Positions 1-54,992 of a stretch of DNA of 64,000 bases are shown piece after piece. Position numbers and translations under genes: made by a program. The DNA is taken from contig NC_088170.1 of NCBI RefSeq assembly GCF_028769735.1, positions 57,321,585 through 57,385,584 on the forward strand, in the 5' to 3' direction. Each line of letters begins with the position of its first letter. Position 1 is the stretch's first letter. Source of the DNA: Zonotrichia leucophrys gambelii (taxonomy: Eukaryota > Chordata > Aves > Passeriformes > Passerellidae). Below the pieces are notes generated by a model. That model was not told where the DNA came from, ran no database searches, and saw only the letters and a program-made list of their open reading frames with translations.

Positions 1-489
1 TCACCCCTAAAGTCACTCTGTTCAATAATTTGGATACTCTCTAAACAACTGTGTTCTAGCCATTTCAACGTCCCATCCTATGAGGTGCTGTTGTGAGAGC
101 ACTCTGAGCAGCACTGGAGCAACTGAGTAACTGTCAAAAGCACTAGTTCCTAAATTATCACCTAAAATCTATTTTTGAGTGTAAACACACACACAAATAC
201 ACAAACATCTAAGAATTCTACCATTTTCTATTTTGGGTTTAAAACTACAAATACCAGACATAGCCTAGAAAACAGGAAACAAGGTTCAGCAGGAAATTTC
301 TCTTCTCAAATTTTTACAGTGGTTCCATGATAGTTTAAAATATTTCCTTTGAAAACTACACAAAAACATGAGAAATATCTCCCCTCCTGTCTTGCAGAAG
401 GGCAAAATTTCTACCAGACACTACACTGAAAACTTGAGTACACTTTGCATTTCCCTGGTTGGGGGCTGAGGCTTCCCTTTGTGACTTAC
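1..489 (-). other. Intron 29, 5' part
   Basis: Intronic sequence following exon 29 on the minus strand. Contains a short imperfect CA tract near 185-207 and no coding or recognised mobile sequence. Confidence 0.85.
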
Positions 490-41533
<41,044 letters not shown>

Positions 41534-41934
41534 CTGTTTTGGAAGAGATAAAAAGAACTATCAGAAATTCTCATCATCAAAAATAGAGAAGTATACAATA
41601 TAAATAAGGGATCTGAGAATTACTTAAGGACTGAGAAGGGTGAATTTTTCTTCAGAAACCAGAAACATTTTGGTTGTCTGAGCCATAACACTGGCTGTAT
41701 CAGAACCCCAGACATTAAACTGCTCATGCAAATGACACCATCTTTTCTGAAGGTTCACCTACGTCAAGTTGATGACCTGCCTAAAACTCCAAATGTTTCG
41801 GTATGTTTATTATGCATTACTGAAGAGTCACTTTTCTATGTTGGTTCAGACTTGGAAATCTTTTTTTACAAGGAAGCTAAATGTGGGGAAAAAATACAGG
41901 GTAGTTTAAATAGCAATTTGGGAGCAAGGACCCA

Positions 41935-42080
41935 CCAACACCCAGCTCAGCTGGTTAGAGCCTGGTGCTAGTGATGCCAAGACTGTGGGTTCAGTTCCTG
42001 TATGGGCTTTCCACTCAAGAGTTGGACTTGAAGATCCTTATGGGTCCCTATTAACTCAGAATACTCCGTGGTATTATCTT
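41935..42080 (+). mobile_element. tRNA-Ile-headed SINE with CR1-like tail (TguSINE1 type)
   Basis: The head AGCTCAGCTGGTTAGAGC, then TGGTGCTAGTGATGCCAAG and GGGTTCAGTTCCTGTATGGG, follows tRNA-Ile almost throughout, including A-box and B-box (GGTTCAGTTCC). The tail GTTGGACTTGAAGATCCTTA and TGGGTCCCTATTAACTCAGA is a CR1 3' end. A tRNA-Ile head joined to a CR1 tail is the organisation described for passerine SINEs. Antisense to KIF21A. Start and end are approximate. Confidence 0.85.
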
Positions 42081-45000
42081 AAATGAAAGCCTCCTTGCTG
42101 CAAGAACAATGGCAGCAAGGAAAAGGCTAGATTGCTTCTTTCCTTTTGTCAGAAAAGGAACTTATGCAGCCAGAACAGTTCTCTGAAATGCTTGGTTTCA
42201 GTGAAGTATACCTTCAGACAACAGGAAAAGAACAATATTTAACAAGTTCTAAAGGTAAGAGTGTCTCATTCCTCATCATTCCCCTCTAAGGCAAATTTCA
42301 GCTTTTATTTCAGTTTGGTCAGTTTCTTATTTTACAAAATACCTTGTAGAATATAGCTTGAACTTCTTATATTCTATCATTTTATTGATTCCTCCTGCAT
42401 TCTTAACACTCTTGTAGCCTCATCAAGATTGAATTCATGTACTGGCCTCACAACTAATAATCACTGCAGAAGCTTGTGATTCCATGGGTTTAATGATTAA
42501 CTATCAAGAAGAAAATCTCTGGCTCACTTAACACACTGTTCTTAGCTGTAAGTAACTAATAATTTGCTTACAAAGCTACCTTTTTAAAAAGATATTTCCA
42601 AGTTCCCAAAGCAGTACAAAAATAAAACCAACCCAAACCGAACCCAAACACACAAAGCCCACACCAAAACATGTGCAGTGTGCAGCTTAAAAGATGTGAC
42701 AAAGAAGGATAATAGGAATGATAAAAAGATGCAGTACAGCTACATACAAACAGAAACATGGAATATTTTATACAGATCCTGCAATTATATAAAGTTTCGG
42801 TGTGGCTATTTTCAGTTACACAGTCTCAAAGATCTGCAGGCACAGAGTACACTAAAAGGCACATATTCATCTCATATTCATGTTTTAAGGGACATTAGTG
42901 CTCTGTTTAGAGTAGCTGTGCTGCCTTGAAGCAAATTCCCCAACATTTTCAGGTATCACATGTTGGTTTGGATCGCAGAGCAGTTTCGGTGTGCACAATT
43001 TACACCCCCTTCAAAAGAAACAAAGCCAAAATGCTTGACTCCAAACACACAAAACTTGTTCCAAATTCTAATGGGAGCATAAGGGCCCAAAGCTACCTGC
43101 TGATTCACTGGGACTGTGCCAACACCTGCTGATACAGAGAGAGCTTGCCTCCAACAAACGCATGGACTGCTGCAGACTAATTATGTACATGTTAGATAAA
43201 GTTAGAAATTACCCTGCTTGAAAAAAAGGTACAAAAAAAATCTCACAAAGCATGATGTATCTACTCTTTATTGCAGATTCTGAATTTTTTATTGAGGGAT
43301 GTGCACTGCTCTCAAGAGTATTTTTCACATTTTTCATTTTGAGGGTTTCATTATATCCCACATGTGACACTGGAGATTAACCTTAATTGATCTGCAAGGT
43401 TTGCTCACATTAATTCCTGTATAGAAACTTCATTAATGATCAGGAGGTACCACCCTTGTCAGCTTACCCTCTTGTGTAAAGTGAAAATTAAGTAAACCTT
43501 TGAAAAATATCATTAAAGAAAAGATTATATGATGTGCAAAACAGGCATAAATATTCTACAACTAGTATTTGCATTTAAGGACACCAAGTATATAATATAG
43601 GTCAAATTTTCTCTCTAACAACATCATAAGGAGTTTTTTTTTCTTTAAATGAAATAAGAATGCTAAAAGTAATACAGGATTTACATAGCTCCTTCAATAA
43701 CAACCAACTTGATCCACTTGTACCTGTGTTGACTGAACACAAAATCTGATAAATATGTACAGAAGCTTGTAATACATTTACTTCCTTCTAAATTAAGGAA
43801 ATTTTGGTAATAAAATAGCTTTTATTTCTAAGTAGAGTAAGTCTTCAAAGAAAAATTAATCATATGCCTTTTCTAAAAGCATTCTACACAACTGGAAGGT
43901 CAAGCAAATAAAACACTGCAGCTTGCTGTCTAAAACAATAGTTTGAAAATGCCTACTCAGTAGGTTATCCTGCTGCCTTCTTCTGCTGCTGTGAAGTCAG
44001 TCAGAGGGCAAGCTCCTTTTTCAGACTAAGCACTCTTATTCTTTCACTAATCCAGTGCACCAGCACAGAGGCCATTAATTGCCCTTACAAGAATGAACTC
44101 TGAGGGCTTGTAAAGGTCCAGAGGCATCTCTCATTGCCTTCCAGAGCAAAACAGCCTGGGAACATCTCTTCTAGAAATCTAGATGGGAAACACATTTTCA
44201 ACATCAAGCAAGCTTTAGTGCATCCCAAAAGCACAACTTGTCCCCAGTTCCAAAAAGGCTTTTAGCAACAACTTGCAGAATGAAGTCAACGAGTTTTTTT
44301 AAGAAGTTTTTTCTTCATATGTTTTTATTCTACGCTTGAAAGAAAATTAATTTTCTACACTGGCAAACTGATGCAATTATGACAGGTGCCGAATAAATTT
44401 CTTCTTTCTACTACTAAGTAAAGGCTGACTGACCACGAAAAGGAACAGCATGCCTAAAATATCAATGATTTGCATGATAGTTATTCCAGTGATGACAGGA
44501 CTGCAACGAGAGCAGTTTCGATGTCGCCCAGCAGAGACTTCCCATGAGAATCCTCCCGGCCAGGGCCAGTCCTGCCTGCAGCCAGGCAGCTCCTCCCAGC
44601 ACTGCTGCTCAACAGCAAGCTGCACACACCAGCCCAGCACAACCAGCCCACAGCTGAGGGGCACCTCTGGCACTGCTGGCAGCTTCTCACCAGCTCAGCC
44701 ACTTCCCCTGCTTGTAACACAACACTCAGAGATCCAGCAGTGATGATGGTGTCCTTCCTCCCTAACTTACACTAAATCTAAAGGCAGTGCTGGGGGAAAA
44801 GCAGCATTTCACCAGCACTTAGGCAACACAAAGGAAAAACAAAGCAAGACTCGCCACAGCAGGGAAGCTTCACACCAAAGACAGACTCCCTTCTCATTCT
44901 GAGACTGGTCCCACTCTGCTATGGAGCTGAGAGGTAACAGAGACAGATCATGAGTGCATCAGGTTTGAATGACAACTTCTCCCAAGAGAGATGTGCAGAC

Positions 45001-45172
45001 AAGAGACCTTCATTACCCAACCTGAGGTCTCCTCAAGGGATACTTCATGCTCTGAAATCTATACAGCTCTCTTGCTAAATTTGTGTCCTAGGTTACAATA
45101 TAAAGATGTATTCTATGCCCATCCTCAAGAGCTGCTGAAAACAGGAGGGGCACTGGTTTTTTCCTTACCTCC

Positions 45173-45650
45173 TGTTAATGGGCCCATGAAAGCCTTTTCC
45201 ACATGACTCAGGGATAACTCCCTCCAGGAGCCATTTCTGTTTAAAGGACCCACTGCATGACTCATAGAATGATATCAGCCCATTGTGAGATGCTCCACCC
45301 AGGAGAGAGGAGCTAAGCATCCCCACCTGGATATAATCTGGGATTTGGGACACAATAAGCAGTCTTTCCACTGGATTCCCAGAGGAATGACTGCCTTTAC
45401 CCACAGGTTTCTGGAAAGAGGTTTCTAGGACAAGAGCTACCAGATGGTTTCTACAGGAGCACCACTTCAACAATACCATTTCATCTGGACTTCTGCCACA
45501 ACCTTAACTAGCAGGGTGTTAGGCTGTTTTCTGACTCTGTCAGTGGTTTTTCTTTTGTATTATTGCATGTATTTGGGGTTTTTCCCTTTTCCTAATAAAT
45601 TGTATTTCTGACTTGGAGTGTCTCACTGGTTTTGCTTTCAAACCAGAACA
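45173..45650 (+). mobile_element. Avian ERV solo LTR (ERVL-like)
   Basis: Bounded by TGTTAATGGG and CCAGAACA, the TG...CA ends expected of an LTR. Internal landmarks: TGGATATAATCTGGG (possible TATA box, near 45330), CCTAATAAATTG (AATAAA signal at 45594-45599), and a terminal block GACTTGGAGTGTCTCACTGG. About 478 bases, no flanking viral coding sequence, and no clear target duplication. Antisense to KIF21A. Confidence 0.75.
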
Positions 45651-48600
45651 GTTTGCCATGAAGTTAATGTGTAAAGTCCTCAATGAGTAAGCAAGAGATT
45701 CCTCCCTTTCACCCTGATTTCTGGCCACTTACAAACAATGTGAGTGCATCATCCAAACTTCAAGACTCTCTCAAGTCTTACTATTTGCACTGAATGTGTG
45801 GTCCAGCAAACAGAAGTCCTCATACAAGTCAGATTCAGTTCCAGCACTGCCCATAGGAACATCTCCTCCTTCTCCATCCCACACATGAATAGGGAAAGTG
45901 ATTTTTTTCCTTTCTGCTTACAGTCAAACATTTTCCACTCTCACATCTTAATGTGGTCACTTCAGTCAGCAAAGCCGGCAGCGCCCACACTTTAAAAATG
46001 TGAAAGAGTTCATTCTGGTCACCTCTCCTTGCCCAGCCTGTGGTCTGGCAGTCTGCCACTGAGATTTTTCTCCAGGACCAATTTGACTTCACCCATTTTT
46101 TCTTCTACATGGTCCTACCCTACTTGTTTTTCAGGCTACTCTCTTAATTGCAGACAATCGGGTGTTTTCTACCTATTTCCAATCACATCTCCTTAGATGT
46201 GGCAACTTCCCAAACAACATTTTGCTTTCCATCCTTCCCTCTGCTCCTCTCCAAAGCATGAACACACCCAGTTCTTGTTTACGTGTACTTTGCAGCACCT
46301 CCAGGCCACACACATGAAACTTAATCCCCTAAATCTCTCCTGCCTCAGCACATGGGACAAGTTGTCAAATTAGGGAGTGCTAAACCAGCCAGCGGTTGCA
46401 CAGTAATGCACTGTATTGTACTGGAGCTAATCCCTCAGCAGAGCAGGGGCACAATGTCTCTGCTGAAAGTATTGTCAGCTGGAACAGGCTCAGATAATAC
46501 AGTTCAGGGACTACAGCCATCATCAGACCAATACCCTGTGTTATGCAAGACATCAGACTTTACAGAATTGATTCCTGTTTAAACTAGATAATATCATAAT
46601 ATCTCTTTGGAAAGCATCCTAAATTTACTTCTAGGGATGAAAAATTGTCCCAGTGATCGAAATATAAATACATATTATTTACATAAATAACAACATGCAT
46701 ATATAAAGATGTATATATATATACATACACACACATCCCTTTTCACTACTAAACACTTCTACCTCTGTGCCTGTTTACTTAAAAACCTCTCCATTATTTA
46801 CTTTTACCCAAGCAATCTCTAATCATCTATGATCACATCACCCCTTAATCTTATTTCATATACTAAACAAGACCAGAGATTTTTTCAATTTGCACTTCCA
46901 TGAGAAGAACTGTAAGCTCTAACAAAGGGTAATAATCAAAGCGTTTACCATACGCCTTCTCAGCACCTCTAACAGCAGTAAGCACATAAGAACTTCTATG
47001 ACTGATCTAAAAAGGGCAAAGAATCAAATTATTCTTGTTTTACAGAGAGCAAAGCAGAAAAAAATAATCATAGGTTAATCTTTCAAACTGCAATGACTAT
47101 CCAGAAGCTTTGTGTTGAAAAGAAAAGATTATTCTGAAGCCCCATGTAAAGCTCTTTTTCATTAAAAAGGCTCTGTGGGGCAAGGGCTGTTTTCACCTTG
47201 CTCAGAAAAGCATAAATTCAAGCCACGTGCTAGGCTGAGCAGGAAACAAGTTAACCTGTAAACCCAAGGCTCTCCAATACTTCTCTTACTACACTAAGCC
47301 TATTAAATTTTACACAATTAAGTCTCACATGTGGGTATATGAAACATTAAATCTAGAAACAGCTAATGAAATACTTAGTGAAGCATAGCAGGCAATATGA
47401 ACTGGGAAACAGACAAAAACTGCTCAAAACCAGAAGAAAACAGCTTCCAATTCTTACTCCAGCACCAGAATTCCCTTACCTTACTACTCCCTTAAATTTA
47501 CACTCATCAAATCACTCCCATTAAATTCCCTTCAGAGCAAGCAGGGAGTAAAGAAAGCTAAGCACGTTCCATCTCAAAGATACCCAATACTTAGGCTTGC
47601 ATAAACTTTTCAGTATTTTTGCTTGCACACACTGGAATCTTGCTCTGTGACTAGCATCACTTTCAAATGAGACCACAACTATAATGTTTGAATGCACTCA
47701 TCTCAACTGCACCTCTCAATGAGCTTTATAGAGACAAAAAGATCTAGCATATGAGAAACTCCAGGTTCATCTCCTGTTAACACAGCAAAAAGGGTGCAGG
47801 AACAAATCTTTAGCCTTGTACCAGCAACTGTCACCTACAGAGAGTTTCTGAATAGTGACATCAGAAATGGCCTAACTCCACATTAATGGTATCAATCACT
47901 GGTATTACATGTACTGCTATCAAGATGGAAAAATGGACATGCAATTACAGATTACAGTGACCACACGAGACACAGCTCAGCAGCTGACACACCCAGCACA
48001 TGGCCAAGTCCTTCCCCCTGCCATGGGTCAGCTCCCTGCCCCGGAAGCTGCTTCCCCTGTGCCAGGGGCGCAGGCACAGGGCAGCCACCAGCCAGGGCAA
48101 GCAGCCCTGCCTCGCTGGGACTGCAGCTCCATCGCTCCTACCCAGCACTGGGCACTGCTCCCATCGCTGCTCCTCTAAAGCTGCCAGGGCCCAGACTGAG
48201 CCCAGGGCTGCCAGCAGGTGCGTGCCCAGAGCCCAGGTGTTCTCAGCCTACACTTACACCTCCTGGCAAGCACAAGGGAGGCAGATGTTCTGCACATGCA
48301 CTAACACTTACCTACTTGATGAACCTGAAAACTTCCTGGTGTCTAAAGGCAACTGTACAATTGACAATACCAGAAATAAAATCTCCTGAAACAGCTTAGG
48401 ATATTTTAAAAAATTGCAGAAAGGACAGTGACAAAAACTTAAGTAGGATCTACATGGTCCAGATTTTACGCCAAAGTCCTATTAAGATACTGATAAAAAT
48501 GTATTAGTATCCCTTCAATATGTGTAGCAATTGAATATGACCATTAAGCCTTAAGTTAAAATCACCCAGCCACTAAATTACCAAATGGGCTCTGAGGTAT

Positions 48601-49913
48601 AACATTTTCAACAGCTAATGTAATGCAAGCAAAAAAAAAATTCTACTGAAAACATCTGCAGAAAATATTTTGTTCCAGTGCTGCAAACTGTCACTTCCAG
48701 TTTGCATTTAATGAGAAAGCAACACATGGAAAACCAGAACAAAATTAAATTGAGGAAATATACCACTGCCATAATTAGATTTGTCCAGTTCTCCCATACG
48801 CCTAAACTCTACCTCTTTAATAATTTTGTTTTATTTTTACACACAAATTTAATTTCATGAAACAATTACCCTTTACAGTAGCCTGGTCTGGTCAGCTCCC
48901 ATAGCCACTAGCTGTTCATGCTGGCGATGACATTGGCAGTGCCAGGCTGAGGCAGTTCCACAGGCTGCTGCTTGCCTTGGTTCCTCAACCAAGCACAACA
49001 GCTGTAGCTCCAGGCAGCCACCATGGCCAGGACACAGCTTAGCACTGTGATTTCAGATTAACTCTTGTGCAATTCTGTAACAGCCTAGCAGGCTGTGCCA
49101 CACAGATGGCATCCCCAGACTGGCAGGCACAGCCCTGCACTTCTGCTAGGAAAAGAAAATGCAGAGGGGAAACACCCAGGCTTGTTCTCACATAATTCCT
49201 ACTGCTCTGCAGGTGTCCTTCCTCACACCACCCCCACAGGAGGGCCAGCAGATCCTCCAGAAGATCTCCAGCATCTTTCTTGATAACATGAATGCAAGTA
49301 TTCAAACAAACTTTGTTTGTGTGGTTTTATGGTGAACTAATTTACTCTCTAGTGAGCAAAGAAATCCACAATGTTTGAGAAAAATTTGGCTTTTAAGAGA
49401 GAGAGAAGGGGAACTGTATTGCAGGGTTTGCACTGGCCTGGGTTATTTCTAGCCCAAGACAAGATCATCTCTGATGGAAAAGCTGCACTACCATAAGCTT
49501 CCACGTGCCTGCCAAGCACAGGAGTGGCACACCTCCAGATCCAAGTGCAGTTTCAGTAAAGCCAAACAGAAGTGCCTTTTCCAAAGGCAAACAGGTTTTT
49601 TTTAAATTGTTCTGTTGTGCTACTTGCCTTGGTTTTCTTAACACCTATTGTTATATGTGTCACCTGTCTCAAAAAGGTAGAAGAAAAATAACACAATATC
49701 TTAGATAAAACGAGAGCTAAGCAAATGCAGCAATGTATAACTTATGACCTAAGACTTGAAGTATGTGTGGTTTATGAGCAAGAAATCAAAGAAGGAGTTA
49801 GACCTTGCTAAAAGTAAAACTCCAAATTAATTTCATACCATACAGGAATGCAGGCACACCTGTATCATGCAATGAAGTGACAGAATAGAGACCTGGGTCA
49901 CAGCAATCAGGAG

Positions 49914-49965
49914 TCAAACATGCTTTGGTGCTGAAAGGGTCAAACGCACTCTGGTGCTGAAAGGG
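49914..49965. repeat. Two-copy 26-base tandem repeat
   Basis: Two adjacent copies of a 26-base unit ending in TGGTGCTGAAAGGG (TCAAACATGCTT and TCAAACGCACTC at their starts), differing at three or four positions. A local duplication. Confidence 0.85.
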
Positions 49966-52900
49966 ACCACAATCACCTGATCTCCAAGTAGCTGATTAGC
50001 CCCAAGCAACTGCCTTTCCCCATCAGGGAGCATGAACAAGTCATTCCTGAAGCAAAACTAAGTATTTCTTCTGCAGAAGGAAACACAGCACTCAGCTGCA
50101 CTACAGTGTGACTGGCATTAGCTCAAGCTCTGGTCACTGTGCTGTATGGAACATGTGAACATACACAGAAATAAACAGGTCACTCACTAGCCACCTCTCC
50201 TTTAAGGACTAATTCTGAAACTATCATCCCTGACAATCTTCATCACCTTTAAATAAGAGGAAAAAAAGGAATTTCAGAAGGTGCTAGGTCATTTCAGTTT
50301 TTATTTGAGAGGTAACTTTCAGTCTTAGAAAGCCCTGTGTATACTTCCAGCTTTTTGTCTGCTTACACTGCACTTGTGGACATCACCCACAGCTGGCAGA
50401 ACAGCAGGGATATCCCAAACACTTGGTTCAGACATGAACAACAGGTTTCCCCAGGTGGTCTGGGAACCTAACATTTCCAAAAGGCCAATCAGGAATCAAA
50501 GAAATGTCTTCTGAACCAGCAAAAGAAATACACAATCAAGGGAAATTGTAACTAAAACATTTACTCAGGGAAGCAGAACCATCTGTGGCTATGGATTTGG
50601 ATGGCTGCTCCTTATCACTAAAACTGTAGTTTACCAGAGGGTTCAACCAGTCTGCAATTTGATGGCTGTGCTCCACACATATTTATATACCAAGTGCAAT
50701 ATCCATAAAGCAAATTAAGGACAGTACTGCCTTTAAATTGCATATTAAATCTGTCTCTCTTACAATGACTGCACTTGATTCTTGGAAATTAAAGGTTTCT
50801 ATTAAAAAATATATTTTAGCTTTTATGACTATAAATCTCATGCATAGAAGTATGAAACACCATCTTCATTTCACTGGTGATGTTTCACATCAATCACTAG
50901 CACTTACAAAAATGAAGACTAGTATAGATTACTATTCTGAAAAATTTATGGCAATAGTACCTGATGATTACAACATTTAAAGAACACAGAGGTCACAAAT
51001 TCAAGAGAAAAGGGAAAATAAAGGTCTTTTGGTGTGTGCCCAGATCAGTGTCTACAACTAGATGGATACAGGAGGCCAAGTAAGCCAGCAATCATATCCT
51101 TCTGAGGGTAAGGATTCATGAAGAAAGCAACTCTACATACCAAAGCAAGAGAATGACATCCTGTATTTCTTTTGCAAATTATGGAGGTTTTTTCCCTCCA
51201 AAATATAGCTTTAGCATGAAACTCAGCAGCCTCCTCATTCCTGCTCTGGGGCTCCCAGCTGTGAGGAGTGGCTGAGTCACTGCCTGGGTAAAGCTCACCA
51301 GAGCCTGGTACTAATTATGTAACAAGGGCAGCAGCAGGAAAAGGAATACACTTCCTGTAGCAACTTTCTGCAGCATGACTGAATGCTTAACAGAGCTTAC
51401 ATGTGCTAAACAAATACCACTCTAAGTAAATTCAGATGAAAAAAATTTAAAAAAACCCCAAAAGTTTAAGGAAGTCTTTTTGAAGAGTGCATAGCCCAGC
51501 AGCCTAGTATCCCTGAGCCAGGATAACAAGTGCTGCCAGGATCTCAGAGACACTTTGCTTCCAGAAATGTCAGTGTCACAATTCAGCTGAAAAGTAATGT
51601 ACTGTCAAAAGTAATGTACTGAATTTAGGGTACCCAACCACCCAAACCACTGTAGTCACTGCTGCCTTACCAAGCTACACAGTAACATTTATTTAGGTCC
51701 AACAGGAAAAGGGGGAAGAATTAAAAACAAAACAAAACCCTAAACAAAGCCAAAAAATCCAACAACAAACATTCACAATATGATCAAACAACACTAAACC
51801 ACAAAAACCACTAAACCACTGTCTTGAGTACATCCAAACCTAAATTCAGTCACATTTACAGCTCAGAGATTTGAGATAATTTGGATACTTCTTGTATGCC
51901 AGCAACCAATCAGCCCAAAATATACAAATACACTAAACCTGTAAAAAGAACATCGGTCAACAAAAATGTGGTTGGTGTCAACTCTTTTTAGAAAGCACAC
52001 TCGTAACTAATGTTTAACTACCAGAGTCAAACTTTACTAAAAGCAGAGTTTTGTGAGACAGCTGGTTTTAAAAACATTGCCAGCGGCATCGTGACATCAG
52101 CAAATGACCCAAAAATATCCACATAAAGGGACAGAAATGACAGTGGATTCCTGGTTCAAAAGTTGAAAATTCCATCTTGCAGAGCAGTAACATTATTTCT
52201 GCACACCCTCACATACAAAAAGATTTATCTGCAAAGTCAAATAAATAACTTAAAAATACAATTATTTAATGCAATTAAGTGAAATATTTTAAGAATAAGA
52301 ACATGCATTTGGGAACTTCCACACATTACAACTAATCCTTGATTTCTTAAAAGCATTGATAAGTACCACAAATATATTCAGAAATAAGCAAGGGGAAAAA
52401 AAAGTGTTTATTCACAATAGAAAAATAATTTTTTTGAATAGAGCAAAGAACTGATGTAATGCAAGGCTATCCAGATGACCAAAAAATTGTCAGTCATGCC
52501 AACACTAGCCTTCATTCAATTTTGTGCTCTTCAGTTAAATGTATGTTTGTTCTAGAAGTTCACTACTTCTTCCAAGCAGCCTAGTTTTTAAAAATAGGTA
52601 CTCTGTTATTTTTAAACCAAGTTATAAAGGTTGCTCTGTCTGCAGCAAAGAACTCGTAATTGCCTCCCTTACCCAGATTTCCCTTTCCCTTTTAAAAATC
52701 CACACATATTCACTTATGCTCCCAGCTCTTACAGCTATAGCACACAAATCACTACATGTTCATGGCAAGGTTACTGTAGCTCTGGAAATTGTTTCCATTC
52801 TTTCCCTCCATACAGAAACACTGCCTTCCCAGTTGTATATTCTCAAGTTCAGGGCAGTTGGTTAGTTTACACTTCTGAGCCACAAGTCCAGTAATTACAT

Positions 52901-54936
52901 TTCACCAACTCAAAATAAACATAGAGTTACCAACATACCTATAGGTAAAGCTACAACCCACTTCATAAGTAATTACAGTTAAATAATAAAACAAAAGAAC
53001 AGGAGGGTCAGGTCAGTTTAAAAAAAAAATTACCAGTTGTCATTAATCATTACTGAAATGACTGCTTAGCCAACACTACTAAAATAACCAGAGACTTCAC
53101 AATGAGACAAGACAGCTAAAAACAGTATTTCAATAATCTGTGCTGAATAGTGCCTTCACTCTTAACTTTCAAAGCAACATTCCTGGAACAAAAACCACTG
53201 TATGACTTTTCTGCCACGCCTTCCAAAAAAAAAAAAAAATCAACACAAAAACCCACGTTGTATCCATAACACCCGATACACCAAGTCCCAAAGCAAACTG
53301 CAGAAAATTTCTTCATATTTGTTGTTGACTGTTTCTAATGAACAGAAGTTGCTCTGTTACAAAACAGAAGGTAGACTGTTCAAGCAGCGACTGAAAGCTC
53401 TGAGCTGGTAAATCCTAACTCTGGAGTAAGGAAAAATAACTCCCTTGCTTTATTTAGTACTGCCTGTTTTCAAACTTGCAAAACAGAAAGAAACAATGTT
53501 ATCCACCTTCCCCAGTCTCGCTGCTTCAGCTACTTGTTTTATGTCTGAATGTCAATCCTCAAATTTAATTATTTTCTTCTTGTCTATTCATTCTATTTGC
53601 AAGGCTGCAAAATCATTCGCATCAGCAGCAACAGCATCAAACAGAGATCACTTTCCATCCTTCTCTTCCTATGCAATGACACTGCATTAAACATCATTCT
53701 AAATCTGACTACCTTGCTGCTCTTTCTTGGCTTGAAACATTTAGTTAAAATCAGGACAATACAGGAAACTACACTAAAAGTTCAGCAGGTAGCATTTTCC
53801 CCACACTGAGCCGTGCTTCAAACAGATTGATTACTACAATTCTGGATGCTCTTTTTCTGAGAGTGTTTCAGGCATAAATAAACTGAAGCACTATGAAGCA
53901 TTTAATAAATATAAGCTGTCAATCCCCAAAGTGTCCCCCACCCTTCCTCAACCCCCACCAAAGCTGAGAAGCCTGCAAGTCTCTTGGTACTCATTCTTAA
54001 CAACACTCTCCATGAAGTTTCAACCAGGTGCAGAACTTGGGTTATCTACAGGCCATAATCCTTTGTTCAGCTAAATGCAGGCTGACTTTCAGATGTGGTG
54101 GAGAAGGGACAGGGAAAAAAAAATTTATCACGCGAGTACTGAACATTTATATGGAATATCAGTAGAAGGCTGAAATAATTGGAGCTTAAGTAACACAAGA
54201 AGTCAAAAGAATGGGATTTATCACAGTTGACTGGTGAAATAAGTTTGGAGTTGGTACTGCTCTATCAGGGCCTAATTCAACATCCTCTGTGCAAGAAATC
54301 CACTGGAATCTGGAACCTCACAGGAAAGCCAGTTTCACATAAAAATCCACATCCCAAAGCTAGAAGAAAGAGAGGTCTCCTCTGTAATAACACTTGTGCT
54401 TAGGGCTGAGCTGCTGCCATTTCACATGCTCAGCCTTTCATTGAGTTCAGAAGAGCTTATATGACACTATATAAATAGTGACTACAATATCCAATATATC
54501 ACTGGAGATTTTAACCTAAGAGAAAGGGAAAGAGAATGCTTTGCTACCTCATCAGAAAAGCATGGGCTGGTTTCATATTCTTCACTTTTTATAACAAATA
54601 AAATAGAAAAGCCTGTGTGATTTGGTAACTGTTTAGCTTCCACACTAGGGCAGGTAGGAGCTCCTTGTTGCCTAGGCTAAACAAATTCAGTGTGGAAATC
54701 ACTGTGGAAATATCGTCATTCTCCTGGTTTAATTGCTACTGGCATGCAGACCTTGCTGCAATAGCAAGCTTACAGTTTGGAATTACCACTAGTATTAATA
54801 CTGGTACATTTCACCAAAATAATAGCTCCAGGACAGAGCACATCCATGAAACAAGTGCATCCCAGTCATGCACCACAGTGTAAACTGCACAGGACTCATG
54901 GCATACACTCTGAATAAAGTTTATAAAGAACCAATT

Positions 54937-54992
54937 ACTTCCTTCCTACTTATATCTTTAGACAACTTCCTTCCTACTTAATGCTTTAGACA
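54937..54992. repeat. Two-copy 28-base tandem repeat
   Basis: ACTTCCTTCCTACTTA followed by TATCTTTAGACA, then the same unit with ATGCTTTAGACA. The period is exactly 28 with three mismatches, indicating a recent local duplication. Confidence 0.88.

Noticed and set aside
41942..42006. Possible tRNA-Ile gene
   Set aside because: The acceptor stem is not intact, the anticodon loop is changed (CTAGTGA), and it runs straight into a CR1 tail: a SINE, not a functional tRNA.
46690..46740. TA/CA repeat considered as a structured element
   Set aside because: Ordinary dinucleotide microsatellite without further structure.
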